From assembly GCA_039816825.1 (NCBI GenBank), contig JBCBXA010000088.1:1-11693 (forward strand): a stretch of DNA of 11,693 nucleotides. The letters run 5' to 3'. Each line of letters starts with the position of its first letter. Within the stretch, counting starts at the first letter, position 1. The stretch comes from JBCBXA01 sp039816825 (lineage in GTDB: Bacteria > Pseudomonadota > Alphaproteobacteria > Rhizobiales > Rhizobiaceae). The notes under the pieces are model-generated. The model was not told where the DNA came from and ran no database searches. It worked only from the letters and a program-made list of their open reading frames with translations. This document shows positions 1 to 6,977 of this stretch, piece after piece. The translations under genes were made by a program, and so were the position numbers.

Positions 1-315
1 GCCGCCATGGTCGACGGCTCATCGCGGTTGCAGGTGATCCGCAACATTGTGCTCCCCATGGCCGCGCCAGGCCTGCTCACGAGCGGCATCTTCTGCTTCA
101 TCATCGCATGGAACGAGTTCCTGTTTGCGCTGATCCTGACCAACAAGGATGCGGTGACGCTGCCCATCGGGCTGGCGCTCTTCAAAGGCGAAGAGGGCGA
201 CCTTTGGAACCTGCTGTCGGCTGCCGGCATCATCATCATGGCGCCCATGTTCGTGCTGGCCCTGATGATCCGCAAATATTTCGTACAAGGCATGACCATG
301 GGAGCGGTTCGCTAG
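1..315 (+). CDS. Sugar ABC transporter permease, CUT1/MalG type (C-terminal part only)
   Basis: This is the inner-membrane permease half of a carbohydrate ABC importer; the window cuts off its N-terminal part. The frame is open from base 1 and about 104 residues remain. The first residues (AAMVDG, then I-x-x-x-x-LPMAAPG) are the EAA loop of binding-protein-dependent permeases, the cytoplasmic contact with the ATPase. Two hydrophobic stretches follow (about residues 25-48 and 70-90 of the fragment). The protein ends in RKYFVQGMTMGAVR, typical of the MalG/UgpE/LacG branch. The ATPase gene starts one base after the stop, so the two are coupled. The partner permease and the solute-binding protein are presumably upstream, outside the window. 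Family assignment is firm; the substrate is not visible. Confidence 0.95.
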   Translation, partial: AAMVDGSSRLQVIRNIVLPMAAPGLLTSGIFCFIIAWNEFLFALILTNKDAVTLPIGLALFKGEEGDLWNLLSAAGIIIMAPMFVLALMIRKYFVQGMTMGAVR

Positions 316-316
316 A

Positions 317-1375
317 ATGGCTGACATCAGACTGAAAAACGTGTCCAAGCGCTGGGGCGACTTCGTCGGCGTCGACAATCAATCGCTCGACATCCACGAC
401 CGCGAGTTTCTCGTTCTGTTGGGGCCTTCAGGCTGCGGCAAAACCACGACCATGCGCATGATCGCAGGACTGGAAGACCCGACCGACGGCGAAATCTGGA
501 TCGGCGACAGAAAGGTCAATGACGACCTGCCGAAGGACCGGGACGTGGCCATGGTCTTCCAGAATTACGGCCTTTACCCGCACATGACGATTTTCGACAA
601 CATTGCCTATCCGCTCCGAGTGCGGGGCGTTGAAAGGTCAGAAATCGCCCCCCGCGTGGAGAAGGCCGCCGAGCAGGTTGAACTGACGCAGTTCCTCGAC
701 CGCAAGCCAAAGGCACTGTCGGGCGGACAGAGGCAAAGGGTGGCTTTGGCCCGCGCCATCGTGCGGACGCCCAAAGTGTTCCTGATGGACGAGCCGCTGT
801 CCAACTTGGATGCCAAACTGCGCGTGACCATGCGCGCTGAGTTGAAACATCTGTCGCGCGCGCTGCAGATCACCACCGTCTATGTGACCCATGATCAGAT
901 CGAAGCCATGACTTTGGCCGATCGTGTGGCGGTGATGCGCCACGGCGTCATCCAGCAACTCGGAACACCCGATGAGATCTACAACGACCCGGCCAATCTG
1001 TTTGTGGCGGGTTTCATAGGCTCGCCAGCCATGAACCTCATCAATGGTTCTGTTCAGGACGGTACCTTTGTGACCACCGGCGGCACCAGGCTTGTGAAAG
1101 TGCAGTCACCCAATCGCGATGCAGCCATTCTTGGCGTGCGCGCTGACGATATGCAGGTGCATGAAGCGGGCCAAGGCGATATCGACGTGCGCATTTATGC
1201 CTTTGAGAACACGGGCGAGAGCACATTGCTCACGGTGCAATGGGGCAAGCAGCGCGTCATCGCGCGCGGTGACCGGCACCTGCGCAAAGAGCAGGATGAA
1301 ACCGTTGGCATCAGCCTGAACCCCGAGCACCTCTATCTCTTCGATCCCGAAAGCGGAAATCGGATCAGGACCTGA
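317..1375 (+). CDS. Sugar ABC transporter ATP-binding protein, UgpC/MsmK/MalK type
   Basis: This 352-residue cytoplasmic ATPase powers the CUT1 importer whose permease precedes it. Visible motifs are Walker A GPSGCGKTT (residues 36-44), the Q-loop glutamine Q82, the signature LSGGQRQ (134-140), Walker B VFLMDEP (154-160), the D-loop SNLD and the switch histidine H192 in YVTHDQ. The region after about residue 230 matches the C-terminal OB/TOBE regulatory domain of MalK-like proteins, and the length is normal for the family. The ATG lies one base after the permease stop, with GGAG at 301-304 as a rather distant ribosome site, so translation is probably coupled. Such ATPases sometimes serve several importers. 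All catalytic residues are present. Confidence 0.96.
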   Translation: MADIRLKNVSKRWGDFVGVDNQSLDIHDREFLVLLGPSGCGKTTTMRMIAGLEDPTDGEIWIGDRKVNDDLPKDRDVAMVFQNYGLYPHMTIFDNIAYPLRVRGVERSEIAPRVEKAAEQVELTQFLDRKPKALSGGQRQRVALARAIVRTPKVFLMDEPLSNLDAKLRVTMRAELKHLSRALQITTVYVTHDQIEAMTLADRVAVMRHGVIQQLGTPDEIYNDPANLFVAGFIGSPAMNLINGSVQDGTFVTTGGTRLVKVQSPNRDAAILGVRADDMQVHEAGQGDIDVRIYAFENTGESTLLTVQWGKQRVIARGDRHLRKEQDETVGISLNPEHLYLFDPESGNRIRT

Positions 1376-1379
1376 CGAG

Positions 1380-2435
1380 ATGGCTTCCACACGGATCACT
1401 GCCAATGATGTGGCCAAGGCGGCGGGAGTCAGCCAGCCAACGGTGAGCCGTGTTTTCAACCGCTCGAAATCGGTTGATCCCGAGAAAGCCGAGCGGGTGC
1501 ACGCAGTGGCTCGCGAATTGGGCTATGTGCCAAACCTCGTCGCAAGATCTCTCAACTCCGGGCACTCCTTCCGTATCGGCATTGTTCTGGCCTATTTGAA
1601 GAACGGATTTTACGGCGAGGCCCTTCAGCAATTGTCGAAGGCACTGAACGCACGCGGATACTCTGTGACGGTCTATTTTGCCGGCAATCAGTCGAGTGAA
1701 ATCGAAGCCATGGTGGACGATCTGATCGCCGACCGGGTCGACGGGATTATTCTTGCCAGCGTCAGCCTGTCCAATGAGCTGGTGACCTACGTACGCAAGT
1801 CAGGAATTCCCTGCATCCTCTTCAATCGCGGACAGGCAGCTTCGGACACGTCGATGGTGACAGCCACAAATTTCGACGGCGCGAAGGCGGCGACCGACTT
1901 TCTGATTGCAGCCGGTCACCGGCGGATAGCTCATCTGGCCGGATGGCGCGAAGCCCTGAACGGTGTCGAGCGGCGCGAGGGATTTCTTGCATCCATGGCC
2001 CATGCCGATCTCGAACCAGTCGCCGCGATTGACTGTCATTTCAGGCGCAATGTTGCCATGGAGGAGACGCGCAAACTGTTCGCCCAACCCGATCCGCCGG
2101 ATGCGCTGTTTGTCGCCAACGACCATATGGCGTTCGGCGTACTGGAGGTGTTGCGCGAAGAACTGAAGTTGCGCGTTCCCGACGACGTCTCGGTGATCGG
2201 CTATGACGATGCGCCTATGGCCGCGTGGAGGACATTCGATCTGACCACCGTCAGACAACCGCTGGCTGAGATGATCAACGCCACAATCACTGTTCTGATC
2301 GACGAGATTACAAGCGAAGGCCGGACGGCAAAGAAGGTGAGCATCCCAGGGGAACTGGTGGTGCGGGGCACGGCGCGGCTGCCACGCGGGCAGCGGCGCA
2401 CCGACGTGAAGTTGACCGACATCTTGCCAAACTGA
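1380..2435 (+). CDS. LacI-family transcriptional regulator
   Basis: This is a 351-residue DNA-binding regulator of the LacI/GalR family. The N-terminal helix-turn-helix (about residues 8-27, ITANDVAKAAGVSQPTVSRV) is followed by the hinge YVPNLVARSL (49-58). A periplasmic-binding-protein-like effector domain then begins at FRIGIVLAY and includes the typical late segment SVIGYDDAPMA. The gene lies four bases after the ATPase stop and 17 bases before the cupin gene, inside the operon. It probably represses its own operon and is released by the imported compound or a breakdown product. Its operator should lie upstream of the window, and no clear LacI operator was seen in the short gaps here. The effector is unknown. 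Confidence 0.95.
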   Translation: MASTRITANDVAKAAGVSQPTVSRVFNRSKSVDPEKAERVHAVARELGYVPNLVARSLNSGHSFRIGIVLAYLKNGFYGEALQQLSKALNARGYSVTVYFAGNQSSEIEAMVDDLIADRVDGIILASVSLSNELVTYVRKSGIPCILFNRGQAASDTSMVTATNFDGAKAATDFLIAAGHRRIAHLAGWREALNGVERREGFLASMAHADLEPVAAIDCHFRRNVAMEETRKLFAQPDPPDALFVANDHMAFGVLEVLREELKLRVPDDVSVIGYDDAPMAAWRTFDLTTVRQPLAEMINATITVLIDEITSEGRTAKKVSIPGELVVRGTARLPRGQRRTDVKLTDILPN

Positions 2436-2452
2436 TTTGGAGAAGACCGGAC

Positions 2453-3583
2453 ATGACGCTGACAACGCAAACCGAGGCCGACGCGCGGCACGTTCGACGC
2501 AGTGACTACACATCCTGCACAGTCGCCTTCATCGACTGCAAAAAGCCGGGGTCACACCTCAAGCAGAATTACTCCATCATCGGGCCCGGCGTAACGTCGT
2601 CGTCGGAGCAGGTAATCAACCTTCCGGAAGCCCACGGCTTCAACATTGGCGCAGCCGCCATGCCGCCGGGGATAACCAACAATCTGCATATCCATTTCAC
2701 CGCCGAAGTTTTCATGGTTTTTGACGGGGAGTACACCTTCCGCTGGGGGCCCAATGGCGAGAACGAGCTGGTGGGTCGACCCGGCGACATTCTGTCGGTG
2801 CCAACGTGGATTTTCCGTGGCTTCACCAACACCGGCAAAGGCGATGGCTGGCTTTTTACCACCCTTGGCGGGGACAATACGGGCGGTGTGATCTTCCATC
2901 CGGACATACTCCGGGAAGCCGCTGACTACGGACTTTACCTGTCGCGGGATAGCCAGTTGATCGACACCTCCAAAGGTGACGCTGTTCCTAAAGAGCATAG
3001 CCGCATGATGCCGATGGCCGATGAAGACGTGGCGAAACTGCAAGACTATTCGGCCAGCGAGATGGCAGAGCATGTGGTCAACACAAGCGAGCGCGACTTC
3101 AGACCGGCTTTCATCGATCAGAAACTGGACGGGTGCGGCGCCGAAATCGCGCCCGTGATCGGCTTTGGCATCAGCCAGAAGCGCGAGCACAAAGCCAAGA
3201 TCACCAATCCCCATGGCTTCTCGATGGAGTGGTTGCGCCTGGCACCAAAACAAAAGGTAGCCCCATTCACGCTGGCCGAGAAAATGGTCGTCATCACTCG
3301 GGAAGACGGCTTGCGAATTTCCATGAATGACACGGGAGACGTGGTGTCGGACCTCGGGGCATGGGACACATTTTCCGTGCCCTCTGACGTAACACGCTCC
3401 ATCCAGAACATGAGCGACGAACCAGTGGAAGCGCTTGTCATCATCACGGGGGACCAGCAAAAACGCCCGCAGTTCCGAGGAGACGTGTTGGAACAAGCCT
3501 ACGAAAAGGGTCTGGCCCTCGACGCACAGGGATATGTCGCCGACGCGCATCTCATTCCGGTCTACGGCGTTGCTGCGGAGTGA
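2453..3583 (+). CDS. Two-domain cupin protein (bicupin), function unknown
   Basis: This is a 376-residue protein with two cupin barrels. The first has an exact cupin motif 1: G73, H79-x-H81, E85, G92. Its motif 2 keeps G111, P117 and N126 but has Arg122 where the fourth metal-binding His is expected. The second barrel (about 255-335) has lost the HxH/E ligands (segment KVAPFTLAEK) but repeats the motif 2 pattern with P310, R315 and N319. One metal site in the N-terminal barrel is therefore plausible, with an incomplete ligand set. Known bicupins include dioxygenases (quercetin, gentisate), oxalate decarboxylase and sugar isomerases, and this protein is not clearly any of them. GGAGAAG lies 7 bases before the ATG. 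The stop overlaps the next start as GTGA. Its place between a sugar importer and two enzymes suggests a catabolic role, which is inference. Confidence 0.85.
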   Translation: MTLTTQTEADARHVRRSDYTSCTVAFIDCKKPGSHLKQNYSIIGPGVTSSSEQVINLPEAHGFNIGAAAMPPGITNNLHIHFTAEVFMVFDGEYTFRWGPNGENELVGRPGDILSVPTWIFRGFTNTGKGDGWLFTTLGGDNTGGVIFHPDILREAADYGLYLSRDSQLIDTSKGDAVPKEHSRMMPMADEDVAKLQDYSASEMAEHVVNTSERDFRPAFIDQKLDGCGAEIAPVIGFGISQKREHKAKITNPHGFSMEWLRLAPKQKVAPFTLAEKMVVITREDGLRISMNDTGDVVSDLGAWDTFSVPSDVTRSIQNMSDEPVEALVIITGDQQKRPQFRGDVLEQAYEKGLALDAQGYVADAHLIPVYGVAAE

Positions 3584-4329
3584 GGCCGCCAGACCAACAG
3601 TGGCAATACGCCGCCCGGTGGGTGCTTCTTCCGGGCACTCTGGCCACGCCGGAGGTCTTTGCGCCGCTGATGCAGGCGCTTCAGATCGCCAGTCATCGCC
3701 GGCAAGTCATTGAGCTGGATAAACCCCACGTGAATGACTATCGCGCCCAATTGGCAGATGCCATCCAGCCCGGCGACGTCGTGTGCGGCTTCAGCCTTGG
3801 CGCCATAACAGCAGCCCACAATCTGGCGGCCCTCAGCCGTGCGTCTGCCATCATCCTGCTTGCATGCACGCCTCACCCCGACCCACCGGAGAATCGCACA
3901 GGCCGAAACATCCTCCGAGACCGTGTGCTCGCTGGCGAAGCTCGAGACTGGGTTGCAGAAAATGCAGACGCCATGGTCGCCAGACCTGACGGCGTCATGA
4001 TCGACAAGATCGCGGACATGGCCGAAGCCTGCGTCCATCTGATCGCGGCGCAAACCGAGCTGGCTGCATCGCGGCCTGGCGCATTGGAAGCCATCAAAAA
4101 CACCCAAGTTCCGATCTTTTTTGTTACTGGAATGCGCGACCGCCTGACGCCTCCCGAGCGCGTGCGAGACCTTGTCGAACAGGCATCTTCAGCGACGCTG
4201 ATTACCATCGACGGACTGGGGCACTACGCCCTTATCGAAGATCCGCAAAAGGTCGCCAATGCCATCGGCGACGCCGTATCCGAAATAGAACCAAGCCCGT
4301 TTGAGGACCACCTGAATGAAGCGAGCTAG
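3580..4329 (+). CDS. Alpha/beta hydrolase, lactonase/esterase-like
   Basis: This is a 249-residue, probably cytoplasmic hydrolase of the alpha/beta fold. The oxyanion-hole segment LPGT (17-20) is followed by the nucleophile elbow GFSLG (Ser72), the acid Asp187 in GMRDRLTP and the catalytic His215 in GLGHYALIEDP, so the full triad is present. The residues between about 100 and 160 would form the cap. The chosen start is GTG, overlapping the cupin stop by four bases (GTGA). No strong ribosome site is seen, which fits coupled translation. The next in-frame ATG is codon 31 and would lose the oxyanion strand. Enol-lactonases and small-molecule esterases share this layout. Between a cupin and an RraA-type aldolase, a ring- or lactone-opening step is a reasonable guess but is not shown by the sequence. 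Confidence 0.88.
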   Translation: MRPPDQQWQYAARWVLLPGTLATPEVFAPLMQALQIASHRRQVIELDKPHVNDYRAQLADAIQPGDVVCGFSLGAITAAHNLAALSRASAIILLACTPHPDPPENRTGRNILRDRVLAGEARDWVAENADAMVARPDGVMIDKIADMAEACVHLIAAQTELAASRPGALEAIKNTQVPIFFVTGMRDRLTPPERVRDLVEQASSATLITIDGLGHYALIEDPQKVANAIGDAVSEIEPSPFEDHLNEAS

Positions 4330-5026
4330 CATACCAAACTCCCTCCTGAAGCAGCTGCGAAGCGTCGATACGCCCACCGTTTGCAATGCCATTGAAGTCG
4401 TCCAAGGCAGGCGCGGCTTCAACTGCTTTACGCGGGGGACGATGATCCACAACACACCGGGCACACCCGCTATGGTCGGCCGGGCTCGCACTGCGCGCAT
4501 TGCAGGGTTGGCTCCACCTCAGGAAGATGGCCAGACGATCAGGGATCGTCGGCTGGATTATTTCCGCGCCATGGCACGGGGGCCTGGACCCACGGTAGCC
4601 GTGATCGAAGATGTGGACTACCCCAATTGCATCGCTGGCTGGTGGGGCGAAGTGCATGTCGCAGTGCACAAAGGCCTGGGCATGAAGGGCGCCGTTACAA
4701 ATGGCGTCATGCGTGACCTCGATGTGATGGATGAAGGCTTCTCGGTCCTGGCGGGATCCCTGGGCCCCAGCCATGGCTTCGTCCACGTCCGTGAAATCGG
4801 CACTCCCGTTTCTGTCATGGGAATGCAGGTCGCCGAGGACGATCTGGTACACGCTGACCGACATGGTGCACTCGTCATCCCTGAAGATGTAGTCCCTGAA
4901 CTTGAAGGTGCCATCGGCACAGTCATTGCCAATGAGGCAATCATCCTAGGCCCTGCTCGCGAGCCAGACTTCACAATCGAAAAGCTGGAGGAAGCGTGGG
5001 CTGAGTTCGAGGCGAAAAGGACCTAG
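4316..5026 (+). CDS. RraA-family protein, probable class II aldolase/decarboxylase type
   Basis: This 236-residue protein belongs to the RraA/HMG-aldolase family (often mis-annotated as demethylmenaquinone methyltransferase). Family marks are TPTVCNAIE (19-27), the GE pair at 111-112, and the core GAVTNGVMRD with Arg133 and Asp134. These align with the catalytic Arg and Mg-binding Asp of 4-hydroxy-4-methyl-2-oxoglutarate/4-carboxy-4-hydroxy-2-oxoadipate aldolases. HADRHGALVIPED (179-191) is the conserved late segment. It is longer than E. coli RraA (about 160 residues), with an extended C-terminus. The ATG lies inside the hydrolase gene (14-base overlap), with GAGG at 4303-4306 nine bases upstream. 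A last-step retro-aldol cleavage or decarboxylation giving pyruvate or a similar product is inferred from family and context. The RNase E-inhibitor role looks unlikely in this setting. Confidence 0.88.
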   Translation: MKRASIPNSLLKQLRSVDTPTVCNAIEVVQGRRGFNCFTRGTMIHNTPGTPAMVGRARTARIAGLAPPQEDGQTIRDRRLDYFRAMARGPGPTVAVIEDVDYPNCIAGWWGEVHVAVHKGLGMKGAVTNGVMRDLDVMDEGFSVLAGSLGPSHGFVHVREIGTPVSVMGMQVAEDDLVHADRHGALVIPEDVVPELEGAIGTVIANEAIILGPAREPDFTIEKLEEAWAEFEAKRT

Positions 5027-5061
5027 CGGACAGACCGCCCAGGCGCTCCTGATCGAACTTC

Positions 5062-5096
5062 AGACGGCACGCGCATCGACTCGCCCGTCTTTGTTG
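5062..5096 (+). terminator. Weak stem-loop between convergent operons, possible terminator
   Basis: The 85-base gap between the RraA and SDR stops contains a perfect 6-base stem AGACGG (5062-5067) / CCGTCT (5085-5090) with a 17-base loop. It is followed by TTTGTT on the + strand. The long loop and broken U-run make it a poor intrinsic terminator, though it is well placed to end the + strand operon. No better terminator is seen for either strand in this gap. Confidence 0.3.
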
Positions 5097-5111
5097 GCGT
5101 TTGAAACACGA

Positions 5112-5867
5112 TCAATAGGTTGCGCGACCACCGGACAGGTCAAACGTGGCAGCGGTCGTGAAAGAATTCTCCTCTGAAGCCAGCCAACAGATCATGGAGG
5201 CTGCCTCGGCGAGTTCGAGCATGCGGCCCCGCGGAATCTTGGAGACGATCATGTTCAGAAAATCGGGATCCTGACTCAGTGCCAGTTTGGTTTTGGCGAC
5301 TGCGGGGGTGACGGCATTTACAGAGATGTTGTGACCGGCCAGTTCCTTGCCGAGCGACTTTGTCAGCGCAAGGACTGCAGCCTTGGTGGATGAGTATGCG
5401 GGAGCACCCGGATTGCCCTCTTTGCCAGCAACAGAGCTGACATTGACGATGCGCCCGTACCCATTTTCGATCATGTGCGGGACCACCGCCTTAGAAACAT
5501 AATATGTGCCGATCAGGCCAATGCGGATCACATCTTCGAACGCGCCATCGGGATATTCCCAAGTGGTCGCATTGGGACCGACGATTGCGGCATTGTTCAC
5601 CAGCACATCGATTGCACCAAAACGGCCCTTTATGCGGTCGGCTGCGGCCAAGACAGCGGATTGGTCGCTGATATCGATCTTGTCCGCAAGAACACGCTCT
5701 TCACCAACACCGAGATTGTCGTGCAGCGCTGACAGAAGGGCTTCATCGACATCCCAGACAACTACGTTCGCACCTCCGTCGAGCATACGTTTGGCGACTG
5801 TGAAGCCAATACCCTGGCCACCCCCGGTAACAAGCGCGGTGCGCCCGGCAAAATCGTAGCTGTTCAT
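5112..5867 (-). CDS. SDR-family NAD(P)-dependent sugar/alcohol dehydrogenase (FabG-like)
   Basis: This is a classical short-chain dehydrogenase of 251 residues. The cofactor motif TGGGQGIG spans residues 14-21. Asp39 ends the second strand (VVVWDVD), which usually means NAD(H) rather than NADP(H). NNAA is at 91-94, and the catalytic residues are Ser145, Tyr158 and Lys162 (YSSTK). The position of the usual catalytic-tetrad Asn (VNL in most relatives) reads I-G-L, with Gly117. The chosen ATG at 5867 starts MNSYDFAGR directly before the Rossmann fold and has AGAG nine bases upstream. A longer frame beginning at 5912 would run through a hairpin and is rejected. The gene is last in the - strand sugar operon, 63 bases after the binding-protein gene. 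Oxidation of a sugar or a deoxy-keto-sugar acid is the likely role, for example as in fucose or rhamnose pathways. Confidence 0.92.
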   Translation of the reverse strand: MNSYDFAGRTALVTGGGQGIGFTVAKRMLDGGANVVVWDVDEALLSALHDNLGVGEERVLADKIDISDQSAVLAAADRIKGRFGAIDVLVNNAAIVGPNATTWEYPDGAFEDVIRIGLIGTYYVSKAVVPHMIENGYGRIVNVSSVAGKEGNPGAPAYSSTKAAVLALTKSLGKELAGHNISVNAVTPAVAKTKLALSQDPDFLNMIVSKIPRGRMLELAEAASMICWLASEENSFTTAATFDLSGGRATY

Positions 5868-5882
5868 ATGTCCGTTCTCTTC

Positions 5883-5910
5883 AAAAAGCGGTGCCGGGCG
5901 AACCCGGCAC
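5883..5910 (-). terminator. Strong intrinsic terminator-like hairpin between SBP and SDR genes
   Basis: Read on the - strand, GTGCCGGG (5910-5903), a TTCG tetraloop and CCCGGCAC (5898-5891) form a perfect 8-base, very GC-rich stem. CGC and five T residues (5887-5883) follow. The SDR ribosome site begins immediately after the T-run. It probably works as a partial terminator or as a 3' stabiliser of the binding-protein mRNA, lowering SDR expression relative to the binding protein. It reads as an intrinsic terminator only on this strand, because the T-run is missing on the other side. Confidence 0.8.
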
Positions 5911-5930
5911 ACGCATCCGCGGGAGGAGTG

Positions 5931-6926
5931 TTAGAAGTTGAAGTCGTCAATATTGTCGGCGTTGAACGTTGTCAGCGACGACTGTGTATTGATCGAGTTG
6001 TTTTCGTTGATCGTGATCGTACCAAGTTCCGGCACATCGAAGGTTGTGCCAACTTCGTTAGCAACCTTTCCAGCTTTCAGATCGACGGCAAGATAGGCAG
6101 CAAGCCAGCCCTCATTGTATGGCGACCACAGCTGGAACGCTTCAACCGTACCATCCTTGATGAAGTCACGCATCTCGGAAGGCAGGCCAAGACCCGTCAC
6201 TTTCACCTGCTCTGAGATACCCCGGCTCTGGACGACCTGAGCCGCCGCCGCAATCCCCACCGTGGTCGGTGCAATCACGCCTTTGAGGTCCGGATAGTTG
6301 GCCAGAAGGGCCTCCATCTCAGTCGTCGACTTTTCCGGCTGGTCGTCGCCATAAACGGTCGCGACCAATTCCATGTTGGCGTACTTGGGGTCGTTGGCGA
6401 GGGTTTCATTCATGCCCTCGATCCAGAAGTTCTGGTCAGGAGCCTCCGTCGTAGCCGACAGAATGGCAATCTGACCTTCATAGCCGATCAGCGAACCGAC
6501 CATCTCCACCTGGTCCGCCCCCACTTTTGTGAAGTCCGTTGGCAGAATTGTCAGGTCACGATGCTCTTCGTTGCCCGTAATGTCGCCATTGACGGTCATC
6601 ACGATGATGCCCTGATCCCGAGCGCTGTCGAAAACCTGGTTCAGCGCGTCAGGAGAGTTTGGCGAGATGGCAATCACATCGACGCCGCGCTGTATCTGAG
6701 CTTCGATGAAGGGAATCTGCGATGTGGCCTCGGCGGTGGCCGGAGCCACAAACTCGAAATTACACGCGATCTTATCACATGCATCGACAAAGCCCTGGGT
6801 CAGTGAGTCGAAGTAGGGGTTACCCGTGTTCTTGCCCACAAAGACAATGTCGATGTCCTCGGCCAATGCCGGGCCCGCCATGAGCCCCAGGGCTGTGGTG
6901 GCCGCAATCAGTGATTTTTTGAACAT
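5931..6926 (-). CDS. Periplasmic sugar-binding protein of CUT2 ABC importer (RhaS/LsrB/RbsB-like)
   Basis: This is a 331-residue solute-binding protein. A Sec signal peptide is clear: MFKK, a hydrophobic run, then ALA|ED with cleavage after residue 22. There is no lipobox cysteine, so it is a free periplasmic protein. The mature part starts with IDIVFVGKNTGNPYF, the ribose/rhamnose/AI-2 binding-protein pattern, and continues with GVDVIAISPNSPDAL (81-95) and the hinge-side segment VKGVIAP-like DLKGVIAPTTVG. It would deliver the sugar to the two permeases encoded just upstream in the operon. A textbook ribosome site, AGGAGGAGA at 6931-6939, predicts heavy translation, normal for a binding protein. 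Two cysteines (C50, C55) lie close together in the mature protein. Closest resemblance by eye is to rhamnose or AI-2 type binding proteins, but the ligand is not decided. Confidence 0.93.
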   Translation of the reverse strand: MFKKSLIAATTALGLMAGPALAEDIDIVFVGKNTGNPYFDSLTQGFVDACDKIACNFEFVAPATAEATSQIPFIEAQIQRGVDVIAISPNSPDALNQVFDSARDQGIIVMTVNGDITGNEEHRDLTILPTDFTKVGADQVEMVGSLIGYEGQIAILSATTEAPDQNFWIEGMNETLANDPKYANMELVATVYGDDQPEKSTTEMEALLANYPDLKGVIAPTTVGIAAAAQVVQSRGISEQVKVTGLGLPSEMRDFIKDGTVEAFQLWSPYNEGWLAAYLAVDLKAGKVANEVGTTFDVPELGTITINENNSINTQSSLTTFNADNIDDFNF

Positions 6927-6930
6927 GGTG

Positions 6931-6939
6931 TCTCCTCCT
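6931..6939 (-). promoter_or_regulatory. Strong ribosome binding site of the binding-protein gene
   Basis: On the - strand the sequence reads AGGAGGAGA followed by CACC and ATG. This places GGAGG seven bases before the start, an ideal Shine-Dalgarno arrangement. It fixes the start at 6926 and suggests higher translation than for the membrane genes before it. Confidence 0.85.
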
Positions 6940-6944
6940 GTTTT

Positions 6945-6963
6945 GGAAGCCGGGTTGGCTCCC
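6945..6963 (-). other. Small stem-loop in permease-SBP gap
   Basis: On the - strand GGGAGCC, a five-base loop AACCC and GGCTTCC can form a 7-pair stem containing one G-T pair. It sits between the permease stop and the binding-protein ribosome site and is followed by AAAACAGG, so it is not a terminator. It may be an mRNA processing or stabilising element that lets the downstream binding-protein message persist, or it may be chance. Confidence 0.4.
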
Positions 6964-6977
6964 GTCTGATTGACCCG

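Noticed and set aside
2552..3550. Long - strand open frame of 332 codons opposite the cupin gene
   Set aside because: There is no family motif, it opposes the operon, and the + strand frame has an exact cupin motif 1 and a good ribosome site.
5868..5912. 15-residue N-terminal extension of the SDR from an upstream start
   Set aside because: It would be translated from within the GC hairpin and T-run and has no ribosome site. The ATG at 5867 is preceded by AGAG at nine bases and begins a normal SDR N-terminus.
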